Positions 8,259-16,179 of a stretch of 64,000 bases of DNA are shown piece by piece (positions within the stretch are counted from its first letter, which is position 1; each line of letters starts with the position of its first letter). Made by a program: the position numbers and the translations under genes. The stretch comes from Thermococcus onnurineus NA1 (GTDB lineage Archaea > Methanobacteriota_B > Thermococci > Thermococcales > Thermococcaceae). The notes under the pieces were generated by a model. It saw only the letters and a list, made by a program, of their open reading frames with translations, searched no databases and was not told where the DNA came from. Location of the stretch: assembly GCF_000018365.1 (NCBI RefSeq), contig NC_011529.1, positions 496,001 through 560,000 of the forward strand. Reading direction: 5' to 3'.

Positions 8259-8387
8259 TGTGGGCCGGGCACAGAGGCCCGCGTTCATTCCCTCACGCGG
8301 GTGGATGCTCCCGGCCCTGTGGGCTCGGCGTGAGCACAACCCCATCACCCAGCCCGATACGTCTGGGGTGCGGGTTCGTCCGAGCCC
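8259..8387 (-). ncRNA. Two-hairpin H/ACA pseudouridylation guide RNA
   Basis: A GC-rich island read on the minus strand. Hairpin I closes with GGGCTCGG (8380-8387) pairing with CCGAGCCC (8321-8328), directly followed by ACA (8318-8320). Hairpin II closes with GGGCCGGG (8310-8317) and CCCGGCCC (8262-8269), directly followed by ACA (8259-8261). In hairpin II, AGCATCCA and CCTCTGTG form an 8/8 internal loop (the guide pocket) below CCCGCG/CGCGGG, capped by TGAGGGAATGAA, which has the UGA...GA make-up of a kink-loop bound by L7Ae. The pocket-to-ACA distance of 16 is within the usual 14-16. AGGTTTTAAGC near 8441-8449 is a plausible promoter. Targets should be rRNA uridines; I could not identify them. 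Confidence 0.8.
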
Positions 8388-8389
8388 CA

Positions 8390-8411
8390 CGAGGGTACAA
8401 TTGTACCCTCG
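8390..8411. repeat. Perfect 22-nt palindrome before the H/ACA RNA
   Basis: CGAGGGTAC, AATT, then the exact reverse complement of the first nine bases. It sits just upstream of hairpin I, about 30 bases after the predicted TATA box. It could be a 5' hairpin of the RNA (9-bp stem, AAUU loop, but no ACA after it) or a dimeric repressor site at the start of transcription. Confidence 0.7.
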
Positions 8412-8457
8412 CTGTCGGCGATATTCCCTATGCTTCAGGGCTTAAAACCTTGGCGGT

Positions 8458-9327
8458 TCAGGCAGTGGATATAAGTATGACTCCAAGCACAGCCAGAATG
8501 AGACCCTCCAGTATCTTCTTGTTGGGAGGCTCCTTCAGGAGCAAAATTGCCATAGCAGAGGCTATTATTGGATTTATCGCGGATACCGGTGCCGCTATCT
8601 GAGAACCCACGAGGTTGACCGAATAGACGAAGAAGTACTGCCCGAGCATGAGCCCGCTGATGGCGGCGCCTATAAGGACAATGGCCTCTTTCTGGGTTAT
8701 TTCCCTGAGCTCTTTTCCATATCTCGGCAGGAAGAGGGAAATACCTATTGCCGCGAACACCATCCTTATTCCTGCCAGAGAAAGAACGTCTATACTCTGG
8801 GTGAGCCAGTCCATGGTCAGTATCGCGAAACTCCATGAAACGGGTGCGAGAAGGGCGAAGACAAATCCTCTGAGATTTATGTGCTCCTCTTCCTCTGCCT
8901 TCCTGACGACGATTATGGCCACAACAACGAGTATGGCGCCGACGATGACCTGTGGGCTTATCTTTCTTCCGAGGAAGAGGGAGGCCCAAAGTATTGTCCA
9001 AAGGGGATAGGTTGAGGTTATGGGCACCGTCCTTGAAACACCCATGAGCTTGAGGGCGTTGAAGTAGAAGTAGTCACCTACGACAAAGCCAAACTGTGCC
9101 GAGACGAACGCCACCAGAAGGAGCTCTGGCGGAAGCACGGCTATTTGAGAAAAAGTGCCGTTGATGAGAAAGATAACCGCGAACATTATAGAAACGGCAT
9201 AGAGGCGGAAGATGTTCACCGCCACGGGACTTTTGTTTCTCATACCCACCTTTATTAGCATCGTCGATGCCGCCCATGAGAATGCAGAGGTAATGGCAGC
9301 TAGAACTCCAAGGATCAGCGTGTTCAT
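8458..9327 (-). CDS. EamA-family (DMT superfamily) membrane transporter
   Basis: 289 residues and about ten hydrophobic helices in two homologous EamA halves. The first half begins MNTLILGVLAAITSAFSWAASTMLIKVG and carries PITSTYPLWTILWASLFLGRK at its end; the second starts FVFALLAPVSWSFAILTMDW and ends PVSAINPIIASAMAILLLKEPP. The final helix of each half with PL.T...A...L.E is the family hallmark. Members export amino acids, nucleobases or metabolites, and the substrate cannot be read from sequence. TTTTTAAG near 9350-9359 lies about 28 bases before ATG 9327 with no ribosome binding site, so the message is probably leaderless. Confidence 0.88.
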   Translation of the reverse strand: MNTLILGVLAAITSAFSWAASTMLIKVGMRNKSPVAVNIFRLYAVSIMFAVIFLINGTFSQIAVLPPELLLVAFVSAQFGFVVGDYFYFNALKLMGVSRTVPITSTYPLWTILWASLFLGRKISPQVIVGAILVVVAIIVVRKAEEEEHINLRGFVFALLAPVSWSFAILTMDWLTQSIDVLSLAGIRMVFAAIGISLFLPRYGKELREITQKEAIVLIGAAISGLMLGQYFFVYSVNLVGSQIAAPVSAINPIIASAMAILLLKEPPNKKILEGLILAVLGVILISTA

Positions 9328-9385
9328 GTGTACATCGAATATATTTCAGCTTAAAAACTTGGCGTTTCGATGGGAGACGAATAAT

Positions 9386-10309
9386 TCATACGAGCATTGC
9401 CAGAGCCAAGGTGTAGAACCACTCCCCGTCGACCCATACATCCAGGCTCTTTCCAGGCTTGTAATCTTTCCGAGTGAAATACAAGATGTACCCATAGCCG
9501 TTCAGAACAGCAAACACCAGCATGGGCAGGTAGTGCTCAAAGTACCCGAAGGCATGTGCCATGATGAGCCAGGGTATGAAGGTTGAGTTCATCAGAAGTA
9601 GGAGCCTTTTGCTCCTCTCCTTTCCGAGCTTTACAGGTACCGTCTGTATCCCACTCATCCTGTCTCCCTCAATGTCCCTGACATCGAAGAGTATCGTGTT
9701 TACCATGCTCTTCATGAAGAAAAAGTAGTATATCAAAGCCACTTTTTGAGGATCTGCACTTCCCGCAACTAGATACGGCAGAAAAGTAGTTCCATTTGCC
9801 CATGTTATGGCTATTGTCGCGTTCTTAACCCCAGTGATATCTTTAAGCCTTGGATATCCGGGAAGCAGCCGGATACTGTAGAGGGCGCCCGCGATTATGG
9901 GAAACAGAACGACCAAGATTGCCCATGGACTCGTGAGGGCGCTCAGGATTACCGCCAGCACGAGGGACAAGAGCACGGCATATTTTATGAGCTTGGCGAC
10001 TTTCTTCACATACTCAACCCGTTCGGGATTGTTGATTTCATCCTCCTTGATGTCAGTCAACTTGTTAATTCCGTAAACGCTGAAGACAAGGAGAAACGTG
10101 GCCGCGAGCAGGTTCCATCGAGGGGCTATGCCATAGAGCAGAAACGAGAAGTAGAGCTTGAACACGCCGCTTGCCGCCAGAAAGATGGACGTGGAAATGA
10201 GAAAAGTGAGCACACGACCAGCTAACCCAAGGCCTGGACTCAGGGCGCCGACAATTCCGTTCTGTTTTGAATATTTGGAATAGCCAGAGGACAACCTCAT
10301 GCTCTTCAT
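9386..10309 (-). CDS. UbiA-family prenyltransferase
   Basis: 307 residues with seven to nine membrane helices. The two Asp-rich motifs of UbiA enzymes are visible: NKLTDIKEDEINNPER (about residues 79-95) and DVRDIEGDRMSG (about 205-216), which bind Mg and prenyl diphosphate. In archaea such enzymes attach geranylgeranyl groups in ether lipid synthesis (DGGGP synthase) or to aromatic rings. The NKLTDIKEDEINNPERV form with extra acidic residues is not the classic NDxxDxxxD of DGGGP synthase, so the acceptor is uncertain. ATG 10309 lacks a ribosome binding site and lies about 27 bases after TTATATAAT (centre near 10336), suggesting a leaderless message. The regulator gene upstream ends within that promoter. 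Confidence 0.88.
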   Translation of the reverse strand: MKSMRLSSGYSKYSKQNGIVGALSPGLGLAGRVLTFLISTSIFLAASGVFKLYFSFLLYGIAPRWNLLAATFLLVFSVYGINKLTDIKEDEINNPERVEYVKKVAKLIKYAVLLSLVLAVILSALTSPWAILVVLFPIIAGALYSIRLLPGYPRLKDITGVKNATIAITWANGTTFLPYLVAGSADPQKVALIYYFFFMKSMVNTILFDVRDIEGDRMSGIQTVPVKLGKERSKRLLLLMNSTFIPWLIMAHAFGYFEHYLPMLVFAVLNGYGYILYFTRKDYKPGKSLDVWVDGEWFYTLALAMLV

Positions 10310-10332
10310 TGATTAATAATTTTAAACTGAGA

Positions 10333-11127
10333 TTATATAACTCTCTCAGCCTTTTTCTTGTAATACTCGAAGAGCTCTATTCCCCATTTTTTGGCCCGTT
10401 CACTGGTGCTAACTAGGTCGTTCATCATGTCGTATGTACCATTGGGGAGGAACAGGCCAAGGGACAGAAAGTTGTTCGTTACGGTAAACGCGACCTTTGG
10501 ATTCTCCTCGATGACGTACAGCCTGACGTTCGGCAGGTTCTTGACTTTCTCAACCGCCTCTGGGGATGAAAGTTCAACCAGCTTCTCGTACACCGTTCTG
10601 GTCGTTATAATCTCAATATCGACCTCTTTTCCGAAAACCAGCTCCAAAAATTCCTCTGGATAATCCGCAAACAGTATAGGGGACACCCCCTTTATCCATT
10701 TGGACGTCCTTATTAACTCCATGTATATCTCATGTGGTAGCTTCAGGTATTCGGGCGTTGTCGTGTGGAGCTCAGAATCCCTCAAGTCTCCTATTCTCAG
10801 TAAAAGCTCTTCGGGAATGCCGCTCAGGTCATGGGAGAGCCAGAATTCCTCGAACCGTCTTATGCTCTCTAGCGCCCCCCAGATGTTCTTAACTTGGAGA
10901 GAAACCAAATGACCTATGTTGGTGAGTCGGTATTGTTTGGTTTCCGGATCCTGGATTATCAGCATCTCCTCCATCAGGTCACTGAGGACGTGGGAGATGG
11001 TCGATTTGGTCGAACCGACCTGAGAATGTATCTCACCCAGTATTTTTGGTCCCTCCGAAAGGGAGAGCAACACTTTGTGGCGCACGTTTGATGTTACAAT
11101 CATTTTAAGCACGTTTTCAGGATTCAT
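10333..11127 (-). CDS. HTH transcriptional regulator, DUF1724/MrfA-like
   Basis: 264 residues. Residues 1-75 form an ArsR-like winged helix (RHKVLLSLSEGPKILGEIHSQVG, STKSTISHVLSDLMEEMLI). The rest matches the layout of archaeal regulators with a C-terminal DUF1724 domain: LPHEIYMELIRTSKWIKGVSPILFADYPEEF, VDIEIITTRTVYEKL, LYVIEENPKVAFTVTNNFLSLGLFLPNGTYD. These are phospholipase-D-like sensor domains of unknown ligand. ATG 11127 follows GGGAGGAGAGGCC. The gene is divergent from the KaiC-like gene and precedes UbiA on its own strand. The AT-rich divergent gap with an inverted repeat is its likely operator region. Confidence 0.85.
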   Translation of the reverse strand: MNPENVLKMIVTSNVRHKVLLSLSEGPKILGEIHSQVGSTKSTISHVLSDLMEEMLIIQDPETKQYRLTNIGHLVSLQVKNIWGALESIRRFEEFWLSHDLSGIPEELLLRIGDLRDSELHTTTPEYLKLPHEIYMELIRTSKWIKGVSPILFADYPEEFLELVFGKEVDIEIITTRTVYEKLVELSSPEAVEKVKNLPNVRLYVIEENPKVAFTVTNNFLSLGLFLPNGTYDMMNDLVSTSERAKKWGIELFEYYKKKAERVI

Positions 11128-11186
11128 GGCCTCTCCTCCCGTTCTTTCTACGCCATCATCCTAATAAACTTTTCTTGATATTGCAC

Positions 11187-11240
11187 CTTTTGTCCTATCA
11201 GAACAATTTTGTTTTTTAAGAACAAAAACGTTATATATCC
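11187..11240. promoter_or_regulatory. Divergent promoter with inverted repeat TTTTGTT-N7-AACAAAA
   Basis: TTTTGTT (11207-11213) and AACAAAA (11221-11227) form a perfect inverted repeat with a seven-base spacer. AGAACAA also occurs as a direct repeat at 11200-11206 and 11219-11225. GTTATATATCC at 11230-11240 is the TATA box of the rightward gene, so a protein on the repeat would touch the BRE. The adjacent divergent regulator is the obvious candidate to bind here. Confidence 0.55.
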
Positions 11241-11259
11241 TAAGTGCCAAAGGAGTATT

Positions 11260-12009
11260 GTGAAACACATGCAGGTGGTAACGTCTGGTCTGGACTACAT
11301 CGACCGCGCCATTGGTGGTGGCATAATAAGGGACTCAAGTCTGTTGGTGATTTATGACTCATTCTCACTGGGCTGGAAGCTACCGTTTGAAATCATGAAG
11401 CGCCATATCTCCAGAGGGGTGCTGGGCATTCTCATAAACTACAACCTTCCGCTCCCAAGGTTAATGTTGAGGGCTAAATCTGTGGGCCTTGACATTGAGA
11501 AGGAAGGAGAAAGGGGTAACATTGCGATCATCGATGTTTTCGGGTCTAGGTACGATTTTCACCATCCGGAAGACTACGTCTATAGGATAGAAAACTTCAA
11601 TCCAGAAACATACATTCCAAAACTTGAGCAGATATACAGGACTATCTTCAAAAAGACCGATAAAACGGACGTGGTTGGCTTCATTTTTTCATTGGATGGA
11701 ATGGCCTTCGAAATTGGGGAGGAACGCAGCATAAAGCTCCTTAAGCACCTCTTATCCAGCCGCATTATAAACGGACGGCACCTGTTTTCGATGTACCTTC
11801 TGGGGGAGGACAGGGTATCCAAGGGTTTCCTCTCGTGGAGCATTGAGTTTAACGATTACGTACTCGAATTTTCAAGTGAAAAGGGTGATCATGGGATTTC
11901 TGAGCAGATGTACGTTATTAAATCGCCGTTGGTTAAATTCGAGCCCATGGCATATCGCTACGACACCAAACACCAGAACATAATGCCCCTCACTTCTCCA
12001 AAAGACTGA
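11260..12009 (+). CDS. RecA/KaiC-like protein with degenerate Walker A, possibly DUF257
   Basis: About 249 residues. The opening VTSGLDYIDRAIGGGIIRDSSLLVIYDSFSLGWKLPFEIM follows the KaiC pattern (GLD.ilgGGi..gs..li.G..GsGKT) but the P-loop reads YDSFSLGWKLPF, without the GKT/GKS lysine-threonine pair, so ATP hydrolysis is doubtful. IAIIDVFGSRYDFHHPEDYVY and VVGFIFSLDGMAFEIGEE are later strands. It may belong to the Thermococcales family DUF257; that is from memory. GTG 11260 has AGGAG four bases upstream, while ATG 11269 is an alternative; TTATATA at 11231-11237 puts transcription start almost at the GTG. Divergent from a DUF1724-type regulator. Likely a non-catalytic regulatory paralogue. 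Confidence 0.65.
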   Translation: MKHMQVVTSGLDYIDRAIGGGIIRDSSLLVIYDSFSLGWKLPFEIMKRHISRGVLGILINYNLPLPRLMLRAKSVGLDIEKEGERGNIAIIDVFGSRYDFHHPEDYVYRIENFNPETYIPKLEQIYRTIFKKTDKTDVVGFIFSLDGMAFEIGEERSIKLLKHLLSSRIINGRHLFSMYLLGEDRVSKGFLSWSIEFNDYVLEFSSEKGDHGISEQMYVIKSPLVKFEPMAYRYDTKHQNIMPLTSPKD

Positions 12010-12052
12010 GGCAGGAACAGAGTTAAATACCTTACAAACAATGGCAGAATGA

Positions 12053-12104
12053 ATGATGACCTCGGCAGAACTGACGTCAGGATGATGACGATCTTGAGTG
12101 CTGA
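12053..12104 (+). ncRNA. C/D box sRNA (2'-O-methylation guide)
   Basis: Textbook layout. Box C ATGATGA (12053-12059), 11-nt guide (12060-12070), box D' CTGA (12071-12074), seven-base spacer, box C' ATGATGA (12082-12088), 12-nt guide (12089-12100), box D CTGA (12101-12104). AGTTAAATACC at 12021-12030 is a TATA box whose +25 point is about 12050, exactly where the RNA should start. It lies between the convergent ends of the KaiC-like gene and the next gene. The rRNA or tRNA targets predicted by the guides are TTCTGCCGAGG and CACTCAAGATCG; I could not place them. Confidence 0.88.
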
Positions 12105-12117
12105 AAAGAAAAAGAAA

Positions 12118-13824
12118 TCAACGGATGATAACGTTGAGCCTGCGGAGGGCCATTCCAATTCCGTATTCCCTTGAGACCTCTTTTATGATTCTGTTTACAG
12201 TCTCCGCGATGTCCTGGCGTATCTTCTCGTCTGAAACGCCGGAGAACGATCCAAAGAGTCCTCCAACGTTCTCCCTCAGGAAGCTGGCCTCGATGTCGAC
12301 ATAGACCGTTGAGCCCTTGACTTCGTGGTTCATCTTGAGCCACTTGAAGGTGACCCTTGGAACGAGCTTAAGCTCCGTGTGTATTCTGCTCTTCAGGGTC
12401 TCCACGGCAGGCTCTATGCGGCCCTTAAGCATGGTCTCCTCGGCTTCCTTCTTCTTCTCCTCAGTGAGTACAGCAAGCTCATCTATTCCGGCCTGCTTGA
12501 GGAGCTGCTCAACCTCCTTCTCGAGGAGTTTCTTCTTGGCGAGTACCTCTGCGGCCTTGCCCGAGGTTGCGACAGCGGTAGCTCCAGTGGCCGCCTTGGG
12601 TGTGATCGCTGGGGCGATAATCTCCACGTCGATGTTGTGGACGGTGATATAGCGGTTTATGCTCCTGCTCAGCTCCCTAGCATGCCTCGTGAGAACGTCA
12701 TTCACTATTCTCTCGACTGCATCCTTTGAGGTTCCCGTCTCAGCAACCATCGAGAGGTTTATCTCGAACTCTCTCCTTCCTTTGACATCGAAGTATGCCT
12801 TCGTGACCTTTATTCCGGCGCTCTCGATTTCGGTTATGACGGTTCTGGCGTATGCGCTGAAGTAGGGCCAGACGTCCTCCAGGGCGGACAGGGAGATCTT
12901 CCCGTCCTTTGTGACGTTGGCAGTCTTCTTTTTGTCTTTGTCAACGATCTCCTGCGGTTTGACCTCCTGACCGTCGATGACTATGCTAACGTCCCTGATT
13001 ATCGGCTTGACTTCAGCCTCCCTGAGGAGAACTGGTGCGTATTTGCTGACCGCGTGGAGCATCCTCTTCTCTGCTATCTCGATGTCCCTAGCGCTCCCAG
13101 CGGAGGAGCCGTAGATGTGGACATTGAGGTAAACGATACCCTCCCCAACATTTGCGTCAAACTCTATCCTGCTGATCCTTAGACCTTTTATCCTCTTGGC
13201 ATCCTTTAAGAGATCTTCCGCATATATCTGGAAGGCCTTCTTGGGGAGGGTTCCTCCGGTAAAGTTTATAATCACCTCAGGCTTTCCGGCAGGGGCTGGC
13301 TTCGTCTCCTCTTTTATGATCACAGGAGGCTTCTCTTTCACCCCCCCGGCGAGAGCCAGTTTGGGTGCTGGTACGGACTCGGCGGTGGCTATGGCTGCGG
13401 TTTCTTTCTTCTCTTCTGTCTTTCCTGGCGGACCTTCCTTGACCTTCCCGAACAGCTCGTTTAGTGGGATTTTTGGAGTTTGAGCGTACACATCAACGTT
13501 ATCAGCTATCGACAGCTTGATTTCTAGCTCATCTAGAGTATAAACGTCAACGACCATAGGTTTACCGAGGAATGACTTCAACACGCTGATTGCCTCTTCT
13601 CCAATCAAGCTCTGTTTCTTGTCTATCAACAGACACTCTGCGGCGAGTATCTTTGACCTGTCGAAGAGAATCGTCATGTAGTATTTTCCGCTCGCGTCTT
13701 TGGCGAATATCTTAAGAAACGCCCCGTTGCCTTCTGAGAGGGCTTTCTTGATGAGGTCCCCCAGCTCCCCCGCAGATGTTACTACCATGTTTTCCATGAT
13801 GGGCTGCTTGTTCGGCAGCTGCAT
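12118..13824 (-). CDS. DUF2226-like protein, large and lineage-specific
   Basis: 568 residues. The N-terminal domain (about 1-125: SAGELGDLIKKALSEGNGAFLKIF, MTILFDRSKILAAECLLID) resembles the archaeal DUF2226 domain. A charged Pro/Ala/Lys linker follows. Then come three related alpha/beta repeats (FDANVGEGIVYLNVHIYGSS, FDVKGRREFEINLSMVAETG, MNHEVKGSTVYVDIEASFLR), each followed by a helix (AEKRMLHAVSKY, VERIVNDVLTRHARELSR, IAETVNRIIKEVSREYG). A coiled-coil rich in Lys/Glu lies near residues 430-480. There is no signal or membrane helix, so it is cytoplasmic. GGTGGTGAGT precedes ATG 13824 and GATATATAT at 13840-13850 is the TATA box. The function is not known to me; the repeats suggest self-assembly or an SMC-like scaffold. 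Confidence 0.7.
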   Translation of the reverse strand: MQLPNKQPIMENMVVTSAGELGDLIKKALSEGNGAFLKIFAKDASGKYYMTILFDRSKILAAECLLIDKKQSLIGEEAISVLKSFLGKPMVVDVYTLDELEIKLSIADNVDVYAQTPKIPLNELFGKVKEGPPGKTEEKKETAAIATAESVPAPKLALAGGVKEKPPVIIKEETKPAPAGKPEVIINFTGGTLPKKAFQIYAEDLLKDAKRIKGLRISRIEFDANVGEGIVYLNVHIYGSSAGSARDIEIAEKRMLHAVSKYAPVLLREAEVKPIIRDVSIVIDGQEVKPQEIVDKDKKKTANVTKDGKISLSALEDVWPYFSAYARTVITEIESAGIKVTKAYFDVKGRREFEINLSMVAETGTSKDAVERIVNDVLTRHARELSRSINRYITVHNIDVEIIAPAITPKAATGATAVATSGKAAEVLAKKKLLEKEVEQLLKQAGIDELAVLTEEKKKEAEETMLKGRIEPAVETLKSRIHTELKLVPRVTFKWLKMNHEVKGSTVYVDIEASFLRENVGGLFGSFSGVSDEKIRQDIAETVNRIIKEVSREYGIGMALRRLNVIIR

Positions 13825-13937
13825 ACTCACCACCATTAGCTATATATATCCTTCCACCAAAGAAATCCCGAAGGAATTCACCGTCTTAGTATATCGGCGC
13901 TTGTATTTAAACATTATTGTGCAAAAAGGTGAGAAAT

Positions 13938-15401
13938 ATGCGGGTGCTGATATTCGGAGGTGGCGCAATCGGCCGCTCGATAGCCGAGTCCCTCAAGGGA
14001 GAGTTTGAAATCATAATAATTGAGAAGGACGAACTCCGTGCTAAGGCCCTAGAAGAGAGCGGTTTTCAGGTGATTCAGGGAGATTTCTCATATACGGCCA
14101 CGCTTCTTAAAGCGGGAATCGAGAAGGCTGAGATGGTTATAATCACAACCATGAACGTGGATACAATCAAGAAGACCGTCTATGTTATCAGAACCAACAA
14201 CAAAGAAGTTCCAATCATTACCATTCTCCCCGATGAGGTGAGCCTCGAAGAGCTTGTCTCCCAGATAAACGAAGAGTTTGAGGCCGAGATCAAGGTGGAC
14301 TACGCTATCTCTCCGAGAAGTGCCCTCAAGGATGCCATGGTGAGAACCGTCGAGATGCTCGGAGAGAAGAAGAACGCCAATTTACTCGTTAAGAAGCTCA
14401 AGGAACTTAAGAGCAGGGGGGACTCTCTCCTTATCGTCATACACGACAATCCTGATCCCGATGCCATAGCCAGCGCGACCGCTTTGAGCGTCATAGCCCA
14501 GACCCTCGGATTCAAGACCCAGATAGTCTATGGTGGCGAGATAACTCACCATGAAAACAGGGCTTTCGTCAACCTCCTCGGGATAGATCTGAGAAAGATA
14601 TCCCGCGGCTCCTACGAGCTGAAGCGCTATCCCTTCATAGCCCTCATTGACTGCCAGCCCAACGGAAACCTGACGATACTCGACCAAGGCGACTACGAAA
14701 AAATAAAGATTCTCATTGACCACCACCAGATACTCCAGCACCTCAAGGAGCTTCTTCCGGAGGATGCGTTCCTCGACATAAGGCCAGAGGTCCATTCGTC
14801 CTCCGCTATACTCGCGGAGTACCTTAGAATGCTCAACATTTCGGTCAACCCCGTCCTTGGGACTGCACTCTTCTATGGCATTTACATCGACACCAAGAAG
14901 TTCTCGAAGCTCAGCCACGTCGATTTGAAGGCCATCGAGTTCTTGGCTGGAAAGGTGGACTATGAACTCCTCGATAAGATAGAGCACCCAGATATAAGCA
15001 CAGAGACAGCCGAGATACTCGCTAAGGCCATAATGAACAGGCGCATCTACAAGAACGTGGTCATTTCGAACGTCGGATTCATCACCAACCGCGACGCCAT
15101 AGCGGAATCGGCGGACTTCCTCCTGAGGCTCGAGGGAATAACCACGGTCCTCGTCTTCGGCATCGTTGACGACAGGATAGAGATTTCAGCCAGAACGCGC
15201 GACGTTAGGGTGAACATAGGTGCGGTTCTCAGAGAGGCTTTCGGAGACATAGGAAGTGGCGGCGGTCATGCTCAGTCAGGCGGTGCCAGAATTCCGCTAG
15301 GAATCTTCAAGCTAGCCAAGGACAAGAGCTCCCTCCTGAGGCTGGCGGAAGAGGCAATAACAGAAAAGTTCCTAGAGGCGCTAAAAGTTAAAGAGGCTTA
15401 G
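13938..15401 (+). CDS. RCK-DHH-DHHA1 phosphodiesterase
   Basis: 487 residues in three domains. Residues 1-120 are a TrkA-N/RCK Rossmann domain (VLIFGGGAIGRSIAES, IIIIEKDELRAKALEESG, ADMVII-like strand). Residues about 155-310 are the DHH catalytic domain: IHDNPDPDAIASA, LIDCQPNG and the signature LIDHHQ. DHHA1 at the C terminus ends with GSGGGHAQSGGARIP, the substrate-binding GGGH motif. The family hydrolyses short oligonucleotides or cyclic dinucleotides such as c-di-AMP; the fused RCK domain, which senses nucleotides in potassium channels, points to nucleotide control. AGGTGAGAAAT precedes ATG 13938 and TTGTATTTAAAC at 13901-13912 is the TATA box. Divergent from the DUF2226-like gene. Confidence 0.9.
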   Translation: MRVLIFGGGAIGRSIAESLKGEFEIIIIEKDELRAKALEESGFQVIQGDFSYTATLLKAGIEKAEMVIITTMNVDTIKKTVYVIRTNNKEVPIITILPDEVSLEELVSQINEEFEAEIKVDYAISPRSALKDAMVRTVEMLGEKKNANLLVKKLKELKSRGDSLLIVIHDNPDPDAIASATALSVIAQTLGFKTQIVYGGEITHHENRAFVNLLGIDLRKISRGSYELKRYPFIALIDCQPNGNLTILDQGDYEKIKILIDHHQILQHLKELLPEDAFLDIRPEVHSSSAILAEYLRMLNISVNPVLGTALFYGIYIDTKKFSKLSHVDLKAIEFLAGKVDYELLDKIEHPDISTETAEILAKAIMNRRIYKNVVISNVGFITNRDAIAESADFLLRLEGITTVLVFGIVDDRIEISARTRDVRVNIGAVLREAFGDIGSGGGHAQSGGARIPLGIFKLAKDKSSLLRLAEEAITEKFLEALKVKEA

Positions 15402-15403
15402 CA

Positions 15404-15613
15404 TCACTCTTCTTTTGCCTTTACAAGTATTATGTCGCCTATTGCAGTGACTCTGTCGTAGGGAACACCGACCTTTTCTCCCGGCAGTCCAAGCGCGAGA
15501 ACCTTTCCGCGTCCTCTGTCTATATCTATGAGTATCTCGTCAACGTAGCCGACGTAATAGCCTTTGGTGTTGTAGATCTGCTTTCCGTAAAGTCTCGAGA
15601 GACGCATCACCAT
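15404..15613 (-). CDS. PRC-barrel domain protein
   Basis: 69 residues: MVMRLSRLYGKQIYNTKGYY, then VGYVDEILIDIDRGRGKVLALGL and VPYDRVTAIGDIILVK, a single PRC-barrel (small beta barrel also found in RimM and photosystem H subunits). Stand-alone archaeal copies are thought to assist RNA processing or cell division; the sequence alone does not tell. ATG 15613 has GGTGG five bases upstream. It ends two bases from the convergent DHH gene. Confidence 0.88.
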   Translation of the reverse strand: MVMRLSRLYGKQIYNTKGYYVGYVDEILIDIDRGRGKVLALGLPGEKVGVPYDRVTAIGDIILVKAKEE

Positions 15614-15654
15614 TTTAACCACCAGGGTAGGTTATCGGTGAACGTATTTAAACG

Positions 15655-16179
15655 TTACCTCCTCGGGATGTTTTTGGCCTTCGTGAAGGTCCATCTCGCA
15701 AAGACGGCGAAGAAAGCTAAAATTGCTCCCATGACGCCCACCACGAAAAGGCTTGTAACGGCTCCCTCCGTGCGCTGTAGAGGCTGATAGCCCTTAAATA
15801 TCAGCATTGCAACGGCGAAGCCGCCGAAGTAGGTCAGAGGAACGAGGAACATGTCGAGAAAGTTTCTAGATTCAATCAGAACGAGTGTTACCATCACCGC
15901 GGCAAGAAATATGTAAACCTCATCTGGCTTTACATCCCTGACCATCCACAGCCCTGCGAGCATGGAGGTAACAAGAAAGCCGAGCGGGAAGGAATACGCT
16001 GCGGCCCTTGTTTCCAAAGGGTGCCTGAAGCCAAGGAAAGCTCCCAGGAGCATGCCGGCATAGATAAGGTAGATGAAATTCTCGCTTCCCGTTGGGGAGT
16101 ATAGGGCGACAGCTATGGCAAATCCGATGAACGAGCCCAAACCAGACCATGTCAGGATCGACTTCCAGTCCTTCATCAT
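15655..16179 (-). CDS. Multi-pass membrane protein of unknown function
   Basis: 174 residues with five or six hydrophobic segments ([93 protein letters not shown]). It has a basic C-terminal tail [13 protein letters not shown] on the inside. No catalytic or transport motif is seen. The start overlaps the ribK stop in ATGATGA, so it is co-transcribed with ribK and nfi. This may be a conserved Thermococcales family; I assign no function. Confidence 0.75.
   Translation of the reverse strand: MMKDWKSILTWSGLGSFIGFAIAVALYSPTGSENFIYLIYAGMLLGAFLGFRHPLETRAAAYSFPLGFLVTSMLAGLWMVRDVKPDEVYIFLAAVMVTLVLIESRNFLDMFLVPLTYFGGFAVAMLIFKGYQPLQRTEGAVTSLFVVGVMGAILAFFAVFARWTFTKAKNIPRR

Noticed and set aside
8187-8602. 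Several open frames across the GC-rich island at 8.3 kb.
   Set aside because: The island is explained by H/ACA hairpins on the minus strand; GC-rich structured RNA produces long chance frames.
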